From assembly GCA_963170055.1 (NCBI GenBank), contig CAUJGJ010000020.1, positions 1-64,000 on the forward strand: a stretch of DNA of 64,000 bases, written 5' to 3'. The position numbers and the translations under genes are program-made. This stretch comes from Halisarca cf. caerulea. Lineage: Eukaryota; Porifera; Demospongiae; Chondrillida; Halisarcidae. The notes under the pieces are model-generated. The model was not told the DNA's origin. It was given only the letters and a program-made list of their open reading frames with translations, and made no database searches. Below, piece after piece: positions 50,601 through 63,960 of this stretch. Each line of letters opens with the position of its first letter. Positions within the stretch are counted from its first letter, which is position 1.

Positions 50601-53144
50601 TGTGTAATGTTGGATATGCTGGTGCTAATACCAATACTTGGCACTAGCACCGCGCACATTCTCAGTGGACACACATGAAGTTTCTTAACTACTGTGGGTG
50701 TATTTGTGTAATGTAGGATTTGCTGGTGCTAATACCAATATTTGGCACTAGCACCACGCACATTCCCAGTCGACACACATGAAGTTTCTGAAGTGCTGTG
50801 GGCGTATTTGTTTAATGTTGGATATTTTGGTGCTAATACCAATATTTGGCACTAGCACCACGCACATTCCCAGTGGACACACATGAAGTTTCTGAAGTTC
50901 TGTGGGCGTATTTGTGTAATGTTGGATATGCTGGTGCTAATACCAATATTTGGCACTAGCACCACGCACATTCTCAGTGGACACACATGAAGTTTCTGAA
51001 GTGCTGTGGGCGTATTTGTTTAATGTTGGATATTTTGGTGCTAATACCAATATTTGGCACTAGCACCACGCACATTCCCAGTGGACACACATGACCTTTC
51101 TGAAGTGCTGTGGGCGTATTTGTGTAATGTTGGATATGCTGGTGCTAATACCAATATTTGGCACTAGCACCACGCACATTCCCAGTGGACACACATGAAG
51201 TTTCTTAACTACTGTGGGCGTATTTGTGTAGTGTTGGATATGCTGGTGCTAATACCAATATTAGGCACAAGCACCACGCACATTCCCAGTGGACACACAT
51301 GACCTTTCTGAAGTGCTGTGGGCGTATTTGTGTAATGTTGGATAAGCTGGTGCTCATACCAATATTTGGCACTAGCACCGCGCACATTCTCAGTGGACAC
51401 ACATGAAGTTTGTTAACTACTGTGGGCGTATTTGTGTAATGTTGGATTTGCTGGTGCTAATACCAATATTTGGCACTAGCACCACGCACATTCCCAGGGG
51501 ACACACATGAAGTTTCTGAAGTGCTGTGGGCGTATTTGTGTAGTGTTGGATATTTTGGTTTTAATACCAATATTTGGCACTAGCACCACGCACATTCTCA
51601 GTGGACACACATGAAGTTTCTTAACTCCTGTGGGCGTATTTGTGTAGTGTTGGATATGCTGGTGTTAATACCAATATTTGGCACTAGCACCACGCACATT
51701 CCCAGTGGACACACATGACCTTTCTGAAGTGCTGTGGGCGTATTTGTGTAGTGTTGAATATGCTGGTGCTAATACCAATATTTGGCACTAGCACCACGCA
51801 CTTTCCCAGTGGACACACATGACCTTTCTGAAGTGCTGTGGGAGTATTTGTGTAATGTTGGATATGCTTGTGCTAATACCAATATTTGGCACTAGCACCA
51901 CGCACATTCCCAGTGGACACACATGACCTTTCTAAAGTGCTGTGGGCGTATTTGTGTAGTGTTGGATATGCTGGTGCAAATACCAATATTTGGCACTAGC
52001 ACCACGCACATTCCTAGTGGACACACATGACCTTTCTGAAGTGCTGTGGGCGTATTTGTGTAGTGTTGGATATGCTGGTGCTAATACCAATATTTGGCAC
52101 TAGCACCACGCACATTTCCAGTGGACACACATGAAGTTTCTGAAGTGCTGTTGGCGTATTTGTGTAATGTTGGATATGCTGGTGCTAATACCAATATTTG
52201 GCACTAGCACCACGCACTTTCCCAGTGGACACACATGAAGTTTCTGAAGTGCTGTGGGCGTATTTGTGTAATGTTGGATATGCTGGTGCAAATACCAATA
52301 TTTGGCACTAGCACCACGCACATTCCCAGTGGACAAACATGAAGTTTCTAAACTACTATGGGCGTATTTGTGTAATGTTGGATATGCTGGTGCTAATACC
52401 AATATTTGGCACTAGCACCACGCACATTCCCAGTGGACACACATGACCTTTCTGAAGTGCTGTGGGCGTATTTGAGTAGTGTTGGATATGCTGGTGCTAA
52501 TACCAATATTTGGCACTAGCACCACGCGCATTCCCAGTGGAAACACATGAAGTTTTTTAACTACTGTGGGCGTATTTGTGTAATGTTGGATTTGCTGGTG
52601 CTAATACCAATATTTGGCACTAGCACCACGCACATTCCCAGTGGACACACATGACCTTTCACAAGTGCTGTGGGAGTATTTGTGTAATGTTGGATATGCT
52701 GGTGGTAATACCAATATTTGGCACTAGCACCACGCACATTCCCAGTGGACACACATGACCTTTCTGAAGTGCTGTGGGCGTATTTGTGTAGTGTTGGATA
52801 TGCTGGTGCTAATACCAATATTTGGCACTAGCACCACGCACATTCCCAGTGGACACACATGACCTTTCTGAAGTGCTGTGGGCGTATTTGTGTAATGTTG
52901 GATATGCTGGTGCTAATACCAATACTTGGCACTAGCACCGCGCACATTCTCAGTGGACACACATGAAGTTTCTTAACTACTGTGGGTGTATTTGTGTAAT
53001 GTAGGATTTGCTGGTGCTAATACCAATATTTGGCACTAGCACCACGCACATTCCCAGTCGACACACATGAAGTTTCTGAAGTGCTGTGGGCGTATTTGTT
53101 TAATGTTGGATATGCTGGTGCTAATACCAATATTTGGCACTAGC
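47633..53144. repeat. Region VII: 13-unit (1,352-bp) copies and a further copy at 22-unit offset
   Basis: Block 47633-48984 is followed by 48985-50336, then a partial continuation to about 50.75 kb. A third version of the same order lies at about 51.9-53.14 kb, 2,288 bp (22 units) after its match. Shared markers are CCTTTCACAAG with CTGGTGGTAAT, CAATACTTGG before CACCGCGCAC, CTTTCTAAAG, CATTCCTAG, CTAAACTACTAT and GAAGTTTTTTAAC. GTAGGATTTG and CAGTCGACAC are shared by the second and third versions. Between about 50.85 and 51.9 kb the order is mixed. Confidence 0.86.
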
Positions 53145-55019
53145 ACCACGCACATTCCCAGTGGACACACATGAAGTTTCTGAAGTGCTGTGGGCGTATT
53201 TGTGTAGTGTTGGATATGCTGGTGCTAATACCAATATTTGGCACTAGCACCACGCACATTCCCAGTGGACACACATGAAGTTTCTCAAATACTGTGGGCG
53301 TATTTGTGTAGTGTTGGATATGCTGGTGCTAATACCAATATTTGGCACTAGCACCACGCGCATTCCCAGTGGACACACATGACCTTTCTGAAGTGCTGTG
53401 GGCGTATTTGTGTAGTGTTGGATATGCTGGTGCTAATACCAATATTTCGCACTAGCACCACGCACATTCCCAGTGGACACACATGACCTTTCTGAAGTGC
53501 TGTGGGAGAATTTGTGTAATGTTGGATATGCTGGTGCTAATACCAATATTTGGCACTAGCACCACGCACATTCCCATTGGAAACACATGAAATTTCTTAA
53601 CTACTGTGGGCGTATTTGTGTAGTGTTGGATATGCTGGTGCTAATACCAATATTTGGCACTAGCACCACGCACATTCCCAGTGGACACACATGACCTTTC
53701 TGAAGTGCTGTGGGAGTATTTGTGTAATGTTGGATATGCTGGTGCTAATACCCATATTAGGCACAAGCACCACGCACATTCCCAGTGGACACACATGACC
53801 TTTCTGAAGTGCTGTGGGCGTATTTGTGTAGTGTTGGATATGCTGGTGCTAATACCAATATTTGGCACTAGCACCACGCACTTTCCCAGTGGACACACAT
53901 GAAGTTTCTGAAGTGCTGTGGGCGTATTTGTGTAATGTTGCATATGCTGGTGCAAATACCAATATTTGGCACTAGCACCACGCACATTCCCAGTGGACAA
54001 ACATAAAGTTTCTAAACTACTATGGGCGTATTTGTGTAATGTTGGATATGCTGGTGCTAATACCAATATTTGGCACTAGCACCACGCACATTCCCAGTGG
54101 ACACACATGACCTTTCTGAAGTGCTGTGGGCGTATTTGTGTAGTGTTGGATAAGCTGGTGCTAATACCAATATTTTACACTAGCACCACGTACATTCCCA
54201 GTGGGCACACATGACCTTACTGAAGTGCTGTGGGCGTATTTGAGTAGTGTTGGATATGCTGGTGCTAATACCAATATTTGGCACTAGCACCACGCACATT
54301 CCAAGTGGAAACACATGAAGTTTCTTAACTACTGTGGGCGTATTTGTGTAATGTTGGATTTGCTGGTGCTAATACCAATATTTGGCACTAGCACCACGCA
54401 CATTCCCAGGGGACACACATGACCTTTCTGAAGTGCTGTGGGAGTATTTGTGTAATGTTGGATATGCTGGTGCTAATACCAATATTTGGCACTAGCACCA
54501 CGCGCATTCCCAGTGGACACACATGACCTTTCTGAAGTGCTGTGGGCGTATTTGTGTAGTGTTGGATATGCTGGTGCTAATACCAATATTTGGCACTAGC
54601 ACCACGCACATTCCTAGTGGACACACATGACCTTTCTGAAGTGCTGTGGGCGTATTTGTGTAGTGTTGGATATGCTGGTGCTAATACCAATATTTGGCAC
54701 TAGCACCACGCACATTTCCAGTGGACACACATGAAGTTTCTGAAGTGCTGTGGGCGTATTTGTGTAGTGTTGGATATGCTGGTGCTAATACCAATATTTG
54801 GCACTAGCACCACGCACTTTCCCAGTGGACACACATGAAGTTTCTGAAGTGCTGTGGGCGTATTTGTGTAGTGTTGGATATGCTGGTGCTAATACCAATA
54901 TTTGGCACTAGCACCACGCACATTCCCAGTGGAAACACATGAAGTTTCTGAAGTGCTGTGGGCGTATTTGTGTAATGTTGGATATGCTGGTGCTAATACC
55001 AATATTTGACACTAGCACC

Positions 55020-57515
55020 ACGCACATTCCCAGTGGACACACATGACCTTTCTGAAGTGCTGTGGGCGTATTTGTGTAGTGTTGGATAAGCTGGTGCTAA
55101 TACCAATATTTGACACTAGCACCACGCACATTCCCAGTGGGCACACATGACCTTTCTGAAGTGCTGTGGGCGTATTTGTGTAGTGTTGGATATGCTGGTG
55201 CTAATACAAATATTTGGCACTAGCACCACGCACATTCCCAGTGGAAACACATGAAGTTTCTTAACTACTGTGGGCGTATTTGTGTAATGTTGGATTTGCT
55301 GGTGCTAATACCAATATTTGGCACTAGCACCACGCACATTCCCAGTGGACACACATGACCTTTCTGAAGTGCTGTGGGAGTATTTGTTTAATGTTGGATA
55401 TGCTGGTGCTAATACCAATATTTGGCACTAGCACCACGCACATTCCCAGTGGACACACATGACCTTTCTGAAGTGCTGTGGGCGTATTTGTGTAGTGTTG
55501 GATATGCTGGTGCTAATACCAATATATGGCACTAGCACCACGCACATTCCCAGTGGACACACATGACCTTTCTGAAGTGCTGTGGGCGTATTTGTGTAAT
55601 GTTGGATATGCTGGTGCTAATACCAATACTTGGCACTAGCACCGCGCACATTCTCAATGGACACACATGAAGTTTCTTAACTACTGTGGGTGTATTTGTG
55701 TAATGTTGGATTTGCTGGTGCTAATACCAATATTTGGCACTAGCACCACGCACATTCCCAGTCGACACACATGAAGTTTCTGAAGTGCTGTGGGCGTGTT
55801 TGTTTAAAGTTGGATATTTTAGTGCTAATACCAATATTTGGCACTAGCACCACGCACATTCCCAGTGGACACACATGAAGTTTCTGAAGTGCTGTGGGCG
55901 TATTTGTGTAGTGTTGGATATGCTGGTGCTAATACCAATATTGGGCTCTAGCACCACGCACATTCCCAGTGGACACACATGAAGTTTCTGAAGTGCTGTG
56001 TGCGTATTTGAGTAGTGTTGGATTTGTTGGTGCTAATACCAATATTTGGTACTAGCACCACGCACATTCCCAGTGGACACACATGAAGTTTCTGAAGTGC
56101 TATGTGCGTATTTGAGTAGTGTTGGATATGCTGGTGCTAATACCAATATTTGGTACTAGCACCACGCACATTCCCAGTGGACACAAATGAAGTTTCTTAA
56201 CTACTGTGGGTGTATTTGTGTAATGTTGGATATGCTGGTGCTAATACCAATATTTGGATCTAGCACCACGCACATTCCCAGTGGACACACATGAAGTTTC
56301 TGAAGTGCTGTGGGCGTATATGTGTAGTGTTGGATATGCTGGTTCTAATACCAATATTGTGCACTAGCACTACGCACATTCCCAGTGGACACACATGAAG
56401 TTTCTGAAGTGCTGTGGGCGTATTTGCGTAGTATTGGATATGCTGGTGCTAATACCAATATTTGGCACTAGCACCACGCACATTTCCAGTGGACACAAAT
56501 GAAGTTTGTTAACTACTGTGGGCGTATTTTTGCAATGTTGGATATGCTGGTGCTAATACCAATATTTGGCAATAGCACCACGCACATTCCCAGTGGACAC
56601 ACACGACCTTGCAGAAGTGCTGTGGGCGTATTTGTGTAGTGTTGGATATGCTGGTGCTAATACCAATATTTGGCACTAGCACCACGCACATTCCCAGTGG
56701 ACACACATGAAGTTTGTTAACTACTGTGGGCGTATTTGTGTAATGTTGGATATGCTGGTGTTAATACCAATATTTGGCACTAGCACCACGCACATTCCCA
56801 GTGGACACACATGAAGTTTCTGAAGTGCTGTGGGCGTATTTGTGTAGTGTTGGATATGCTGGTGCTAATACCAATATTTGGCACTAGCACCACGCACATT
56901 CCCAGTGGACACACATGAAGTTTCTTAACTACTGTGGGCGTATTTGTGTAATGTTGGATATGCTGGTGCTAATACCAATATTTGGCACTAGCACCACGCA
57001 CATTCCCAGTGGACACACATGAAGTTTCTTAACTACTGTGGGCGTATTTGTGTAATGTTGGATATGCTGATGCTAATACCAATATTTGGCACTAGCACCA
57101 CGCACATTCCCAGTGGACACACATGAAGTTTCTGAATTGCTGTGGGCGTATTTGTGTAGTGTTGGATATGCTGGTGCTAATACCAATATTTGGAACAAGC
57201 ACCACGCACATTCCCAGTGGACACACATGACCTTTCTGAAGTGCTGTGGGCGTATTTGTGTAGTGTTGGATATGCTGGTGCTAATACCAATATTTGGCAC
57301 TAGCACCACGCACATTCCCAGGGGACACACATGACCTTTCTGAAGTGCTGTGGGAGTATTTGTGTAATGTTGGATATGCTGGTGCTAATACCAATATTTG
57401 GCACTAGCACCACGCGCATTCCCAGTGGACACACATGACCTTTCTGAAGTGCTGTGGGCGTATTTGTGTAGTGTTGGATATGCTGGTGCTAATACCAATA
57501 TTTGGCACTAGCACC
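55020..57515. repeat. Block of about 2.5 kb, also present at about 61156-63651
   Basis: The two stretches match at an offset of 6,136 bp (59 units). One-off markers shared are AATATATGGC (55521 and 61657), CTCAATGGAC, GTAAAGTTGGATATTTTAG with a GCGTGTTTG before it, TATTGGGCTC, CTGTGTGCG with TTGAGTAG, TTTGGTACTAGC, TTTGGATCTAGC, GCGTATATGTG, TATTGTGCAC with CACTACGC, GCGTAGTATTGG and CACACGACCTTGCAG. One difference seen is CCCTGTCGAC at about 61.89 kb against CCCAGTCGAC. Both ends pass into unlike units, so edges are approximate. Confidence 0.88.
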
Positions 57516-57824
57516 ACGCACATTCCCAGTGGACACAAATGAAGTTTCTTAACTACTGTGGGTGTATTTGTGTAATGTTGGATATGCTGGTGCTAATACC
57601 AATATTTGGATCTAGCACCACGCACATTCCCAGTGGACACACATGAAGTTTCTGAAGTGCTGTGGGCGTATATGTGTAGTGTTGGATATGCTGGTTCTAA
57701 TACCAATATTGTGCACTAGCACTACGCACATTCCCAGTGGACACACATGAAGTTTCTGAAGTGCTGTGGGCGTATTTGCGTAGTATTGGATATGCTGGTG
57801 CTAATACCAATATTTGGCACTAGC

Positions 57825-57928
57825 ACCACGCACATTTCCAGTGGACACACATGAAGTTTCTGAATTGCTGTGGGCGTATTTGTGTAGTGTTGGATATGCT
57901 GGTGCTAATACCAATATTTGGAACAAGC
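57825..57928. repeat. Hybrid unit with a mapped exchange point
   Basis: The left end, including CATTTCC and the GCGTAGTATTGG unit before it, matches the lineage of 56473-56576. The right end (CACACATGAAG, CTGAATTGCTG, GGAACAAGC) matches 57097-57200. The switch lies between CATTTCC and the ACACA(A/C)ATG difference, a span of about 12 bp. Confidence 0.82.
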
Positions 57929-58864
57929 ACCACGCACATTCCCAGTGGACACACATGACCTTTCTGAAGTGCTGTGGGCGTATTTGTGTAGTGTTGGATA
58001 TGCTGGTGCTAATACCAATATTTGGCACTAGCACCACGCACATTCCCAGGGGACACACATGACCTTTCTGAAGTGCTGTGGGAGTATTTGTGTAATGTTG
58101 GATATGCTGGTGCTAATACCAATATTTGGCACTAGCACCACGCGCATTCCCAGTGGACACACATGACCTTTCTGAAGTGCTGTGGGCGTATTTGTGTAGT
58201 GTTGGATATGCTGGTGCTAATACCAATATTTGGCACTAGCACCACGCACATTCCCAGTGGACACAAATGAAGTTTCTTAACTACTGTGGGTGTATTTGTG
58301 TAATGTTGGATATGCTGGTGCTAATACCAATATTTGGATCTAGCACCACGCACATTCCCAGTGGACACACATGAAGTTTCTGAAGTGCTGTGGGCGTATA
58401 TGTGTAGTGTTGGATATGCTGGTTCTAATACCAATATTGTGCACTAGCACTACGCACATTCCCAGTGGACACACATGAAGTTTCTGAAGTGCTGTGGGCG
58501 TATTTGCGTAGTATTGGATATGCTGGTGCTAATACCAATATTTGGCACTAGCACCACGCACATTTCCAGTGGACACAAATGAAGTTTGTTAACTACTGTG
58601 GGCGTATTTTTGCAATGTTGGATATGCTGGTGCTAATACCAATATTTGGCAATAGCACCACGCACATTCCCAGTGGACACACACGACCTTGCAGAAGTGC
58701 TGTGGGCGTATTTGTGTAGTGTTGGATATGCTGGTGCTAATACCAATATTTGGCACTAGCACCACGCACATTCCCAGTGGACACACATGAAGTTTGTTAA
58801 CTACTGTGGGCGTATTTGTGTAATGTTGGATATGCTGGTGTTAATACCAATATTTGGCACTAGC

Positions 58865-58968
58865 ACCACGCACATTCCCAGTGGACACACATGAAGTTTC
58901 TGAAGTGCTGTGGGCGTATTTGTGTAGTGTTGGATATGCTGGTGCTAATACCAATATTTGGAACAAGC
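58865..58968. repeat. Hybrid unit, second independent join to the GGAACAAGC lineage
   Basis: It begins like the unit at 56785 (CTGAAGTGCTG, preceded by a GGTGTTAAT unit) and ends with GGAACAAGC like 57097. The exchange lies between the cassette and the right palindrome arm. A back-mutation of GAATTG to GAAGTG is the alternative. Confidence 0.7.
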
Positions 58969-59488
58969 ACCACGCACATTCCCAGTGGACACACATGACC
59001 TTTCTGAAGTGCTGTGGGCGTATTTGTGTAGTGTTGGATATGCTGGTGCTAATACCAATATTTGGCACTAGCACCACGCACATTCCCAGGGGACACACAT
59101 GACCTTTCTGAAGTGCTGTGGGAGTATTTGTGTAATGTTGGATATGCTGGTGCTAATACCAATATTTGGCACTAGCACCACGCGCATTCCCAGTGGACAC
59201 ACATGACCTTTCTGAAGTGCTGTGGGCGTATTTGTGTAGTGTTGGATATGCTGGTGCTAATACCAATATTTGGCACTAGCACCACGCACATTCCTAGTGG
59301 ACACACATGACCTTTCTGAAGTGCTGTGGGCGTATTTGTGTAGTGTTGGATATGCTGGTGCTAATACCAATATTTGGCACTAGCACCACGCACATTTCCA
59401 GTGGACACACATGAAGTTTCTGAAGTGCTGTGGGCGTATTTGTGTAGTGTTGGATATGCTGGTGCTAATACCAATATTTGGCACTAGC

Positions 59489-59592
59489 ACCACGCACTTT
59501 CCCAGTGGACACACATGAAGTTTCTGAATTGCTGTGGGCGTATTTGTGTAGTGTTGGATATGCTGGTGCTAATACCAATATTTGGAACAAGC
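59489..59592. repeat. Hybrid unit, third join to the GGAACAAGC lineage
   Basis: It begins with CACTTTCCC, in the same order (CATTCCTAG, CATTTCCAG, CACTTTCCC) seen at 54609-54920, then switches to CTGAATTGCTG and GGAACAAGC as at 57097. The switch lies between unit positions 10 and 42. Confidence 0.78.
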
Positions 59593-61155
59593 ACCACGCA
59601 CATTCCCAGTGGACACACATGACCTTTCTGAAGTGCTGTGGGCGTATTTGTGTAGTGTTGGATATGCTGGTGCTAATACCAATATTTGGCACTAGCACCA
59701 CGCACATTCCCAGGGGACACACATGACCTTTCTGAAGTGCTGTGGGAGTATTTGTGTAATGTTGGATATGCTGGTGCTAATACCAATATTTGGCACTAGC
59801 ACCACGCGCATTCCCAGTGGACACACATGACCTTTCTGAAGTGCTGTGGGCGTATTTGTGTAGTGTTGGATATGCTGGTGCTAATACCAATATTTGGCAC
59901 TAGCACCACGCACATTCCTAGTGGACACACATGACCTTTCTGAAGTGCTGTGGGCGTATTTGTGTAGTGTTGGATATGCTGGTGCTAATACCAATATTTG
60001 GCACTAGCACCACGCACATTTCCAGTGGACACACATGAAGTTTCTGAAGTGCTGTGGGCGTATTTGTGTAGTGTTGGATATGCTGGTGCTAATACCAATA
60101 TTTGGCACTAGCACCACGCACTTTCCCAGTGGACACACATGAAGTTTCTGAAGTGCTGTGGGCGTATTTGTGTAGTGTTGGATATGCTGGTGCTAATACC
60201 AATATTTGGCACTAGCACCACGCACTTTCCCAGTGGAAACACATGAAGTTTCTGAAGTGCTGTGGGCGTATTTGTGTAATGTTGGATATGCTGGTGCAAA
60301 TACCAATATTTGGCACTAGCACCACGCACATTCCCAGTGGACACACATGAAGTTTCTAAACTACTATTGGCGTATTTGTGTAATGTTGGATATGCTGGTG
60401 CTAATACCAATATTTGGCACTAGCACCACGCACATTCCCAGTGGACACACATGACCTTTCTGAAGTGCTGTGGGCGTATTTGTGTAGTGTTGGATAAGCT
60501 GGTGCTAATACCAATATTTGACACTAGCACCACGCACATTCCCAGTGGGCACACATGACCTTTCTGAAGTGCTGTGGGCGTATTTGTGTAGTGTTGGATA
60601 TGCTGGTGCTAATACAAATATTTGGCACTAGCACCACGCACATTCCCAGTGGAAACACATGAAGTTTCTTAACTACTGTGGGCGTATTTGTGTAATGTTG
60701 GATTTGCTGGTGCTAATACCAATATTTGGCACTAGCACCACGCACATTCCCAGTGGACACACATGACCTTTCTGAAGTGCTGTGGGAGTATTTGTGTAGT
60801 GTTGGATATGCTGGTGCTAATACCAATATTTGGCACTAGCACCACGCACATTCCCAGTGGACACACATGACCTTTCTGAAGTGCTGTGGGCGTATTTGTG
60901 TAGTGTTGGATATGCTGGTGCTAATACCAATATTTGGCACTAGCACCACGCACTTTCCCAGTGGAAACACATGAAGTTTCTGAAGTGCTGTGGGCGTATT
61001 TGTGTAATGTTGGATATGCTGGTGCAAATACCAATATTTGGCACTAGCACCACGCACATTCCCAGTGGACACACATGAAGTTTCTAAACTACTATTGGCG
61101 TATTTGTGTAATGTTGGATATGCTGGTGCTAATACCAATATTTGGCACTAGCACC

Positions 61156-63651
61156 ACGCACATTCCCAGTGGACACACATGACCTTTCTGAAGTGCTGTG
61201 GGCGTATTTGTGTAGTGTTGGATAAGCTGGTGCTAATACCAATATTTGACACTAGCACCACGCACATTCCCAGTGGGCACACATGACCTTTCTGAAGTGC
61301 TGTGGGCGTATTTGTGTAGTGTTGGATATGCTGGTGCTAATACAAATATTTGGCACTAGCACCACGCACATTCCCAGTGGAAACACATGAAGTTTCTTAA
61401 CTACTGTGGGCGTATTTGTGTAATGTTGGATTTGCTGGTGCTAATACCAATATTTGGCACTAGCACCACGCACATTCCCAGTGGACACACATGACCTTTC
61501 TGAAGTGCTGTGGGAGTATTTGTTTAATGTTGGATATGCTGGTGCTAATACCAATATTTGGCACTAGCACCACGCACATTCCCAGTGGACACACATGACC
61601 TTTCTGAAGTGCTGTGGGCGTATTTGTGTAGTGTTGGATATGCTGGTGCTAATACCAATATATGGCACTAGCACCACGCACATTCCCAGTGGACACACAT
61701 GACCTTTCTGAAGTGCTGTGGGCGTATTTGTGTAATGTTGGATATGCTGGTGCTAATACCAATACTTGGCACTAGCACCGCGCACATTCTCAATGGACAC
61801 ACATGAAGTTTCTTAACTACTGTGGGTGTATTTGTGTAATGTTGGATTTGCTGGTGCTAATACCAATATTTGGCACTAGCACCACGCACATTCCCTGTCG
61901 ACACACATGAAGTTTCTGAAGTGCTGTGGGCGTGTTTGTTTAAAGTTGGATATTTTAGTGCTAATACCAATATTTGGCACTAGCACCACGCACATTCCCA
62001 GTGGACACACATGAAGTTTCTGAAGTGCTGTGGGCGTATTTGTGTAGTGTTGGATATGCTGGTGCTAATACCAATATTGGGCTCTAGCACCACGCACATT
62101 CCCAGTGGACACACATGAAGTTTCTGAAGTGCTGTGTGCGTATTTGAGTAGTGTTGGATTTGTTGGTGCTAATACCAATATTTGGTACTAGCACCACGCA
62201 CATTCCCAGTGGACACACATGAAGTTTCTGAAGTGCTATGTGCGTATTTGAGTAGTGTTGGATATGCTGGTGCTAATACCAATATTTGGTACTAGCACCA
62301 CGCACATTCCCAGTGGACACAAATGAAGTTTCTTAACTACTGTGGGTGTATTTGTGTAATGTTGGATATGCTGGTGCTAATACCAATATTTGGATCTAGC
62401 ACCACGCACATTCCCAGTGGACACACATGAAGTTTCTGAAGTGCTGTGGGCGTATATGTGTAGTGTTGGATATGCTGGTTCTAATACCAATATTGTGCAC
62501 TAGCACTACGCACATTCCCAGTGGACACACATGAAGTTTCTGAAGTGCTGTGGGCGTATTTGCGTAGTATTGGATATGCTGGTGCTAATACCAATATTTG
62601 GCACTAGCACCACGCACATTTCCAGTGGACACAAATGAAGTTTGTTAACTACTGTGGGCGTATTTTTGCAATGTTGGATATGCTGGTGCTAATACCAATA
62701 TTTGGCAATAGCACCACGCACATTCCCAGTGGACACACACGACCTTGCAGAAGTGCTGTGGGCGTATTTGTGTAGTGTTGGATATGCTGGTGCTAATACC
62801 AATATTTGGCACTAGCACCACGCACATTCCCAGTGGACACACATGAAGTTTGTTAACTACTGTGGGCGTATTTGTGTAATGTTGGATATGCTGGTGTTAA
62901 TACCAATATTTGGCACTAGCACCACGCACATTCCCAGTGGACACACATGAAGTTTCTGAAGTGCTGTGGGCGTATTTGTGTAGTGTTGGATATGCTGGTG
63001 CTAATACCAATATTTGGCACTAGCACCACGCACATTCCCAGTGGACACACATGAAGTTTCTTAACTACTGTGGGCGTATTTGTGTAATGTTGGATATGCT
63101 GGTGCTAATACCAATATTTGGCACTAGCACCACGCACATTCCCAGTGGACACACATGAAGTTTCTTAACTACTGTGGGCGTATTTGTGTAATGTTGGATA
63201 TGCTGATGCTAATACCAATATTTGGCACTAGCACCACGCACATTCCCAGTGGACACACATGAAGTTTCTGAATTGCTGTGGGCGTATTTGTGTAGTGTTG
63301 GATATGCTGGTGCTAATACCAATATTTGGAACAAGCACCACGCACATTCCCAGTGGACACACATGACCTTTCTGAAGTGCTGTGGGCGTATTTGTGTAGT
63401 GTTGGATATGCTGGTGCTAATACCAATATTTGGCACTAGCACCACGCACATTCCCAGGGGACACACATGACCTTTCTGAAGTGCTGTGGGAGTATTTGTG
63501 TAATGTTGGATATGCTGGTGCTAATACCAATATTTGGCACTAGCACCACGCGCATTCCCAGTGGACACACATGACCTTTCTGAAGTGCTGTGGGCGTATT
63601 TGTGTAGTGTTGGATATGCTGGTGCTAATACCAATATTTGGCACTAGCACC
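61156..63651. repeat. Second copy of the block at 55020-57515
   Basis: It matches the earlier stretch at 59 units distance. Between the two copies lies 57.5-61.1 kb, which is itself built from fragments of the same block (CACAAATGAAG to CACTACGC units at 57513 and 58241) plus other units. This suggests repeated exchange rather than one jump. Confidence 0.86.
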
Positions 63652-63960
63652 ACGCACATTCCTAGTGGACACACATGACCTTTCTGAAGTGCTGTGGGCG
63701 TATTTGTGTAGTGTTGGATATGCTGGTGCTAATACCAATATTTGGCACTAGCACCACGCACATTTCCAGTGGACACACATGAAGTTTCTGAAGTGCTGTG
63801 GGCGTATTTGTGTAGTGTTGGATATGCTGGTGCTAATACCAATATTTGGCACTAGCACCACGCACTTTCCCAGTGGACACACATGAAGTTTCTGAAGTGC
63901 TGTGGGCGTATTTGTGTAGTGTTGGATATGCTGGTGCTAATACCAATATTTGGCACTAGC

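Noticed and set aside
53641..54066. Minus-strand open frame of 141 codons, and many others of 60-100 codons on both strands
   Set aside because: The unit is 104 bp (2 modulo 3), so three units read through all three frames. In a type A unit the minus strand has stops only at the two CTA sites (81-83 and 100-102), which leaves gaps of 123 and 189 bp per frame. Longer frames appear exactly where variants such as GTGCAAATACC or CACAAGC remove a CTA. The predicted peptides are frame-shifted translations of the same repeat, with no start context or domain.
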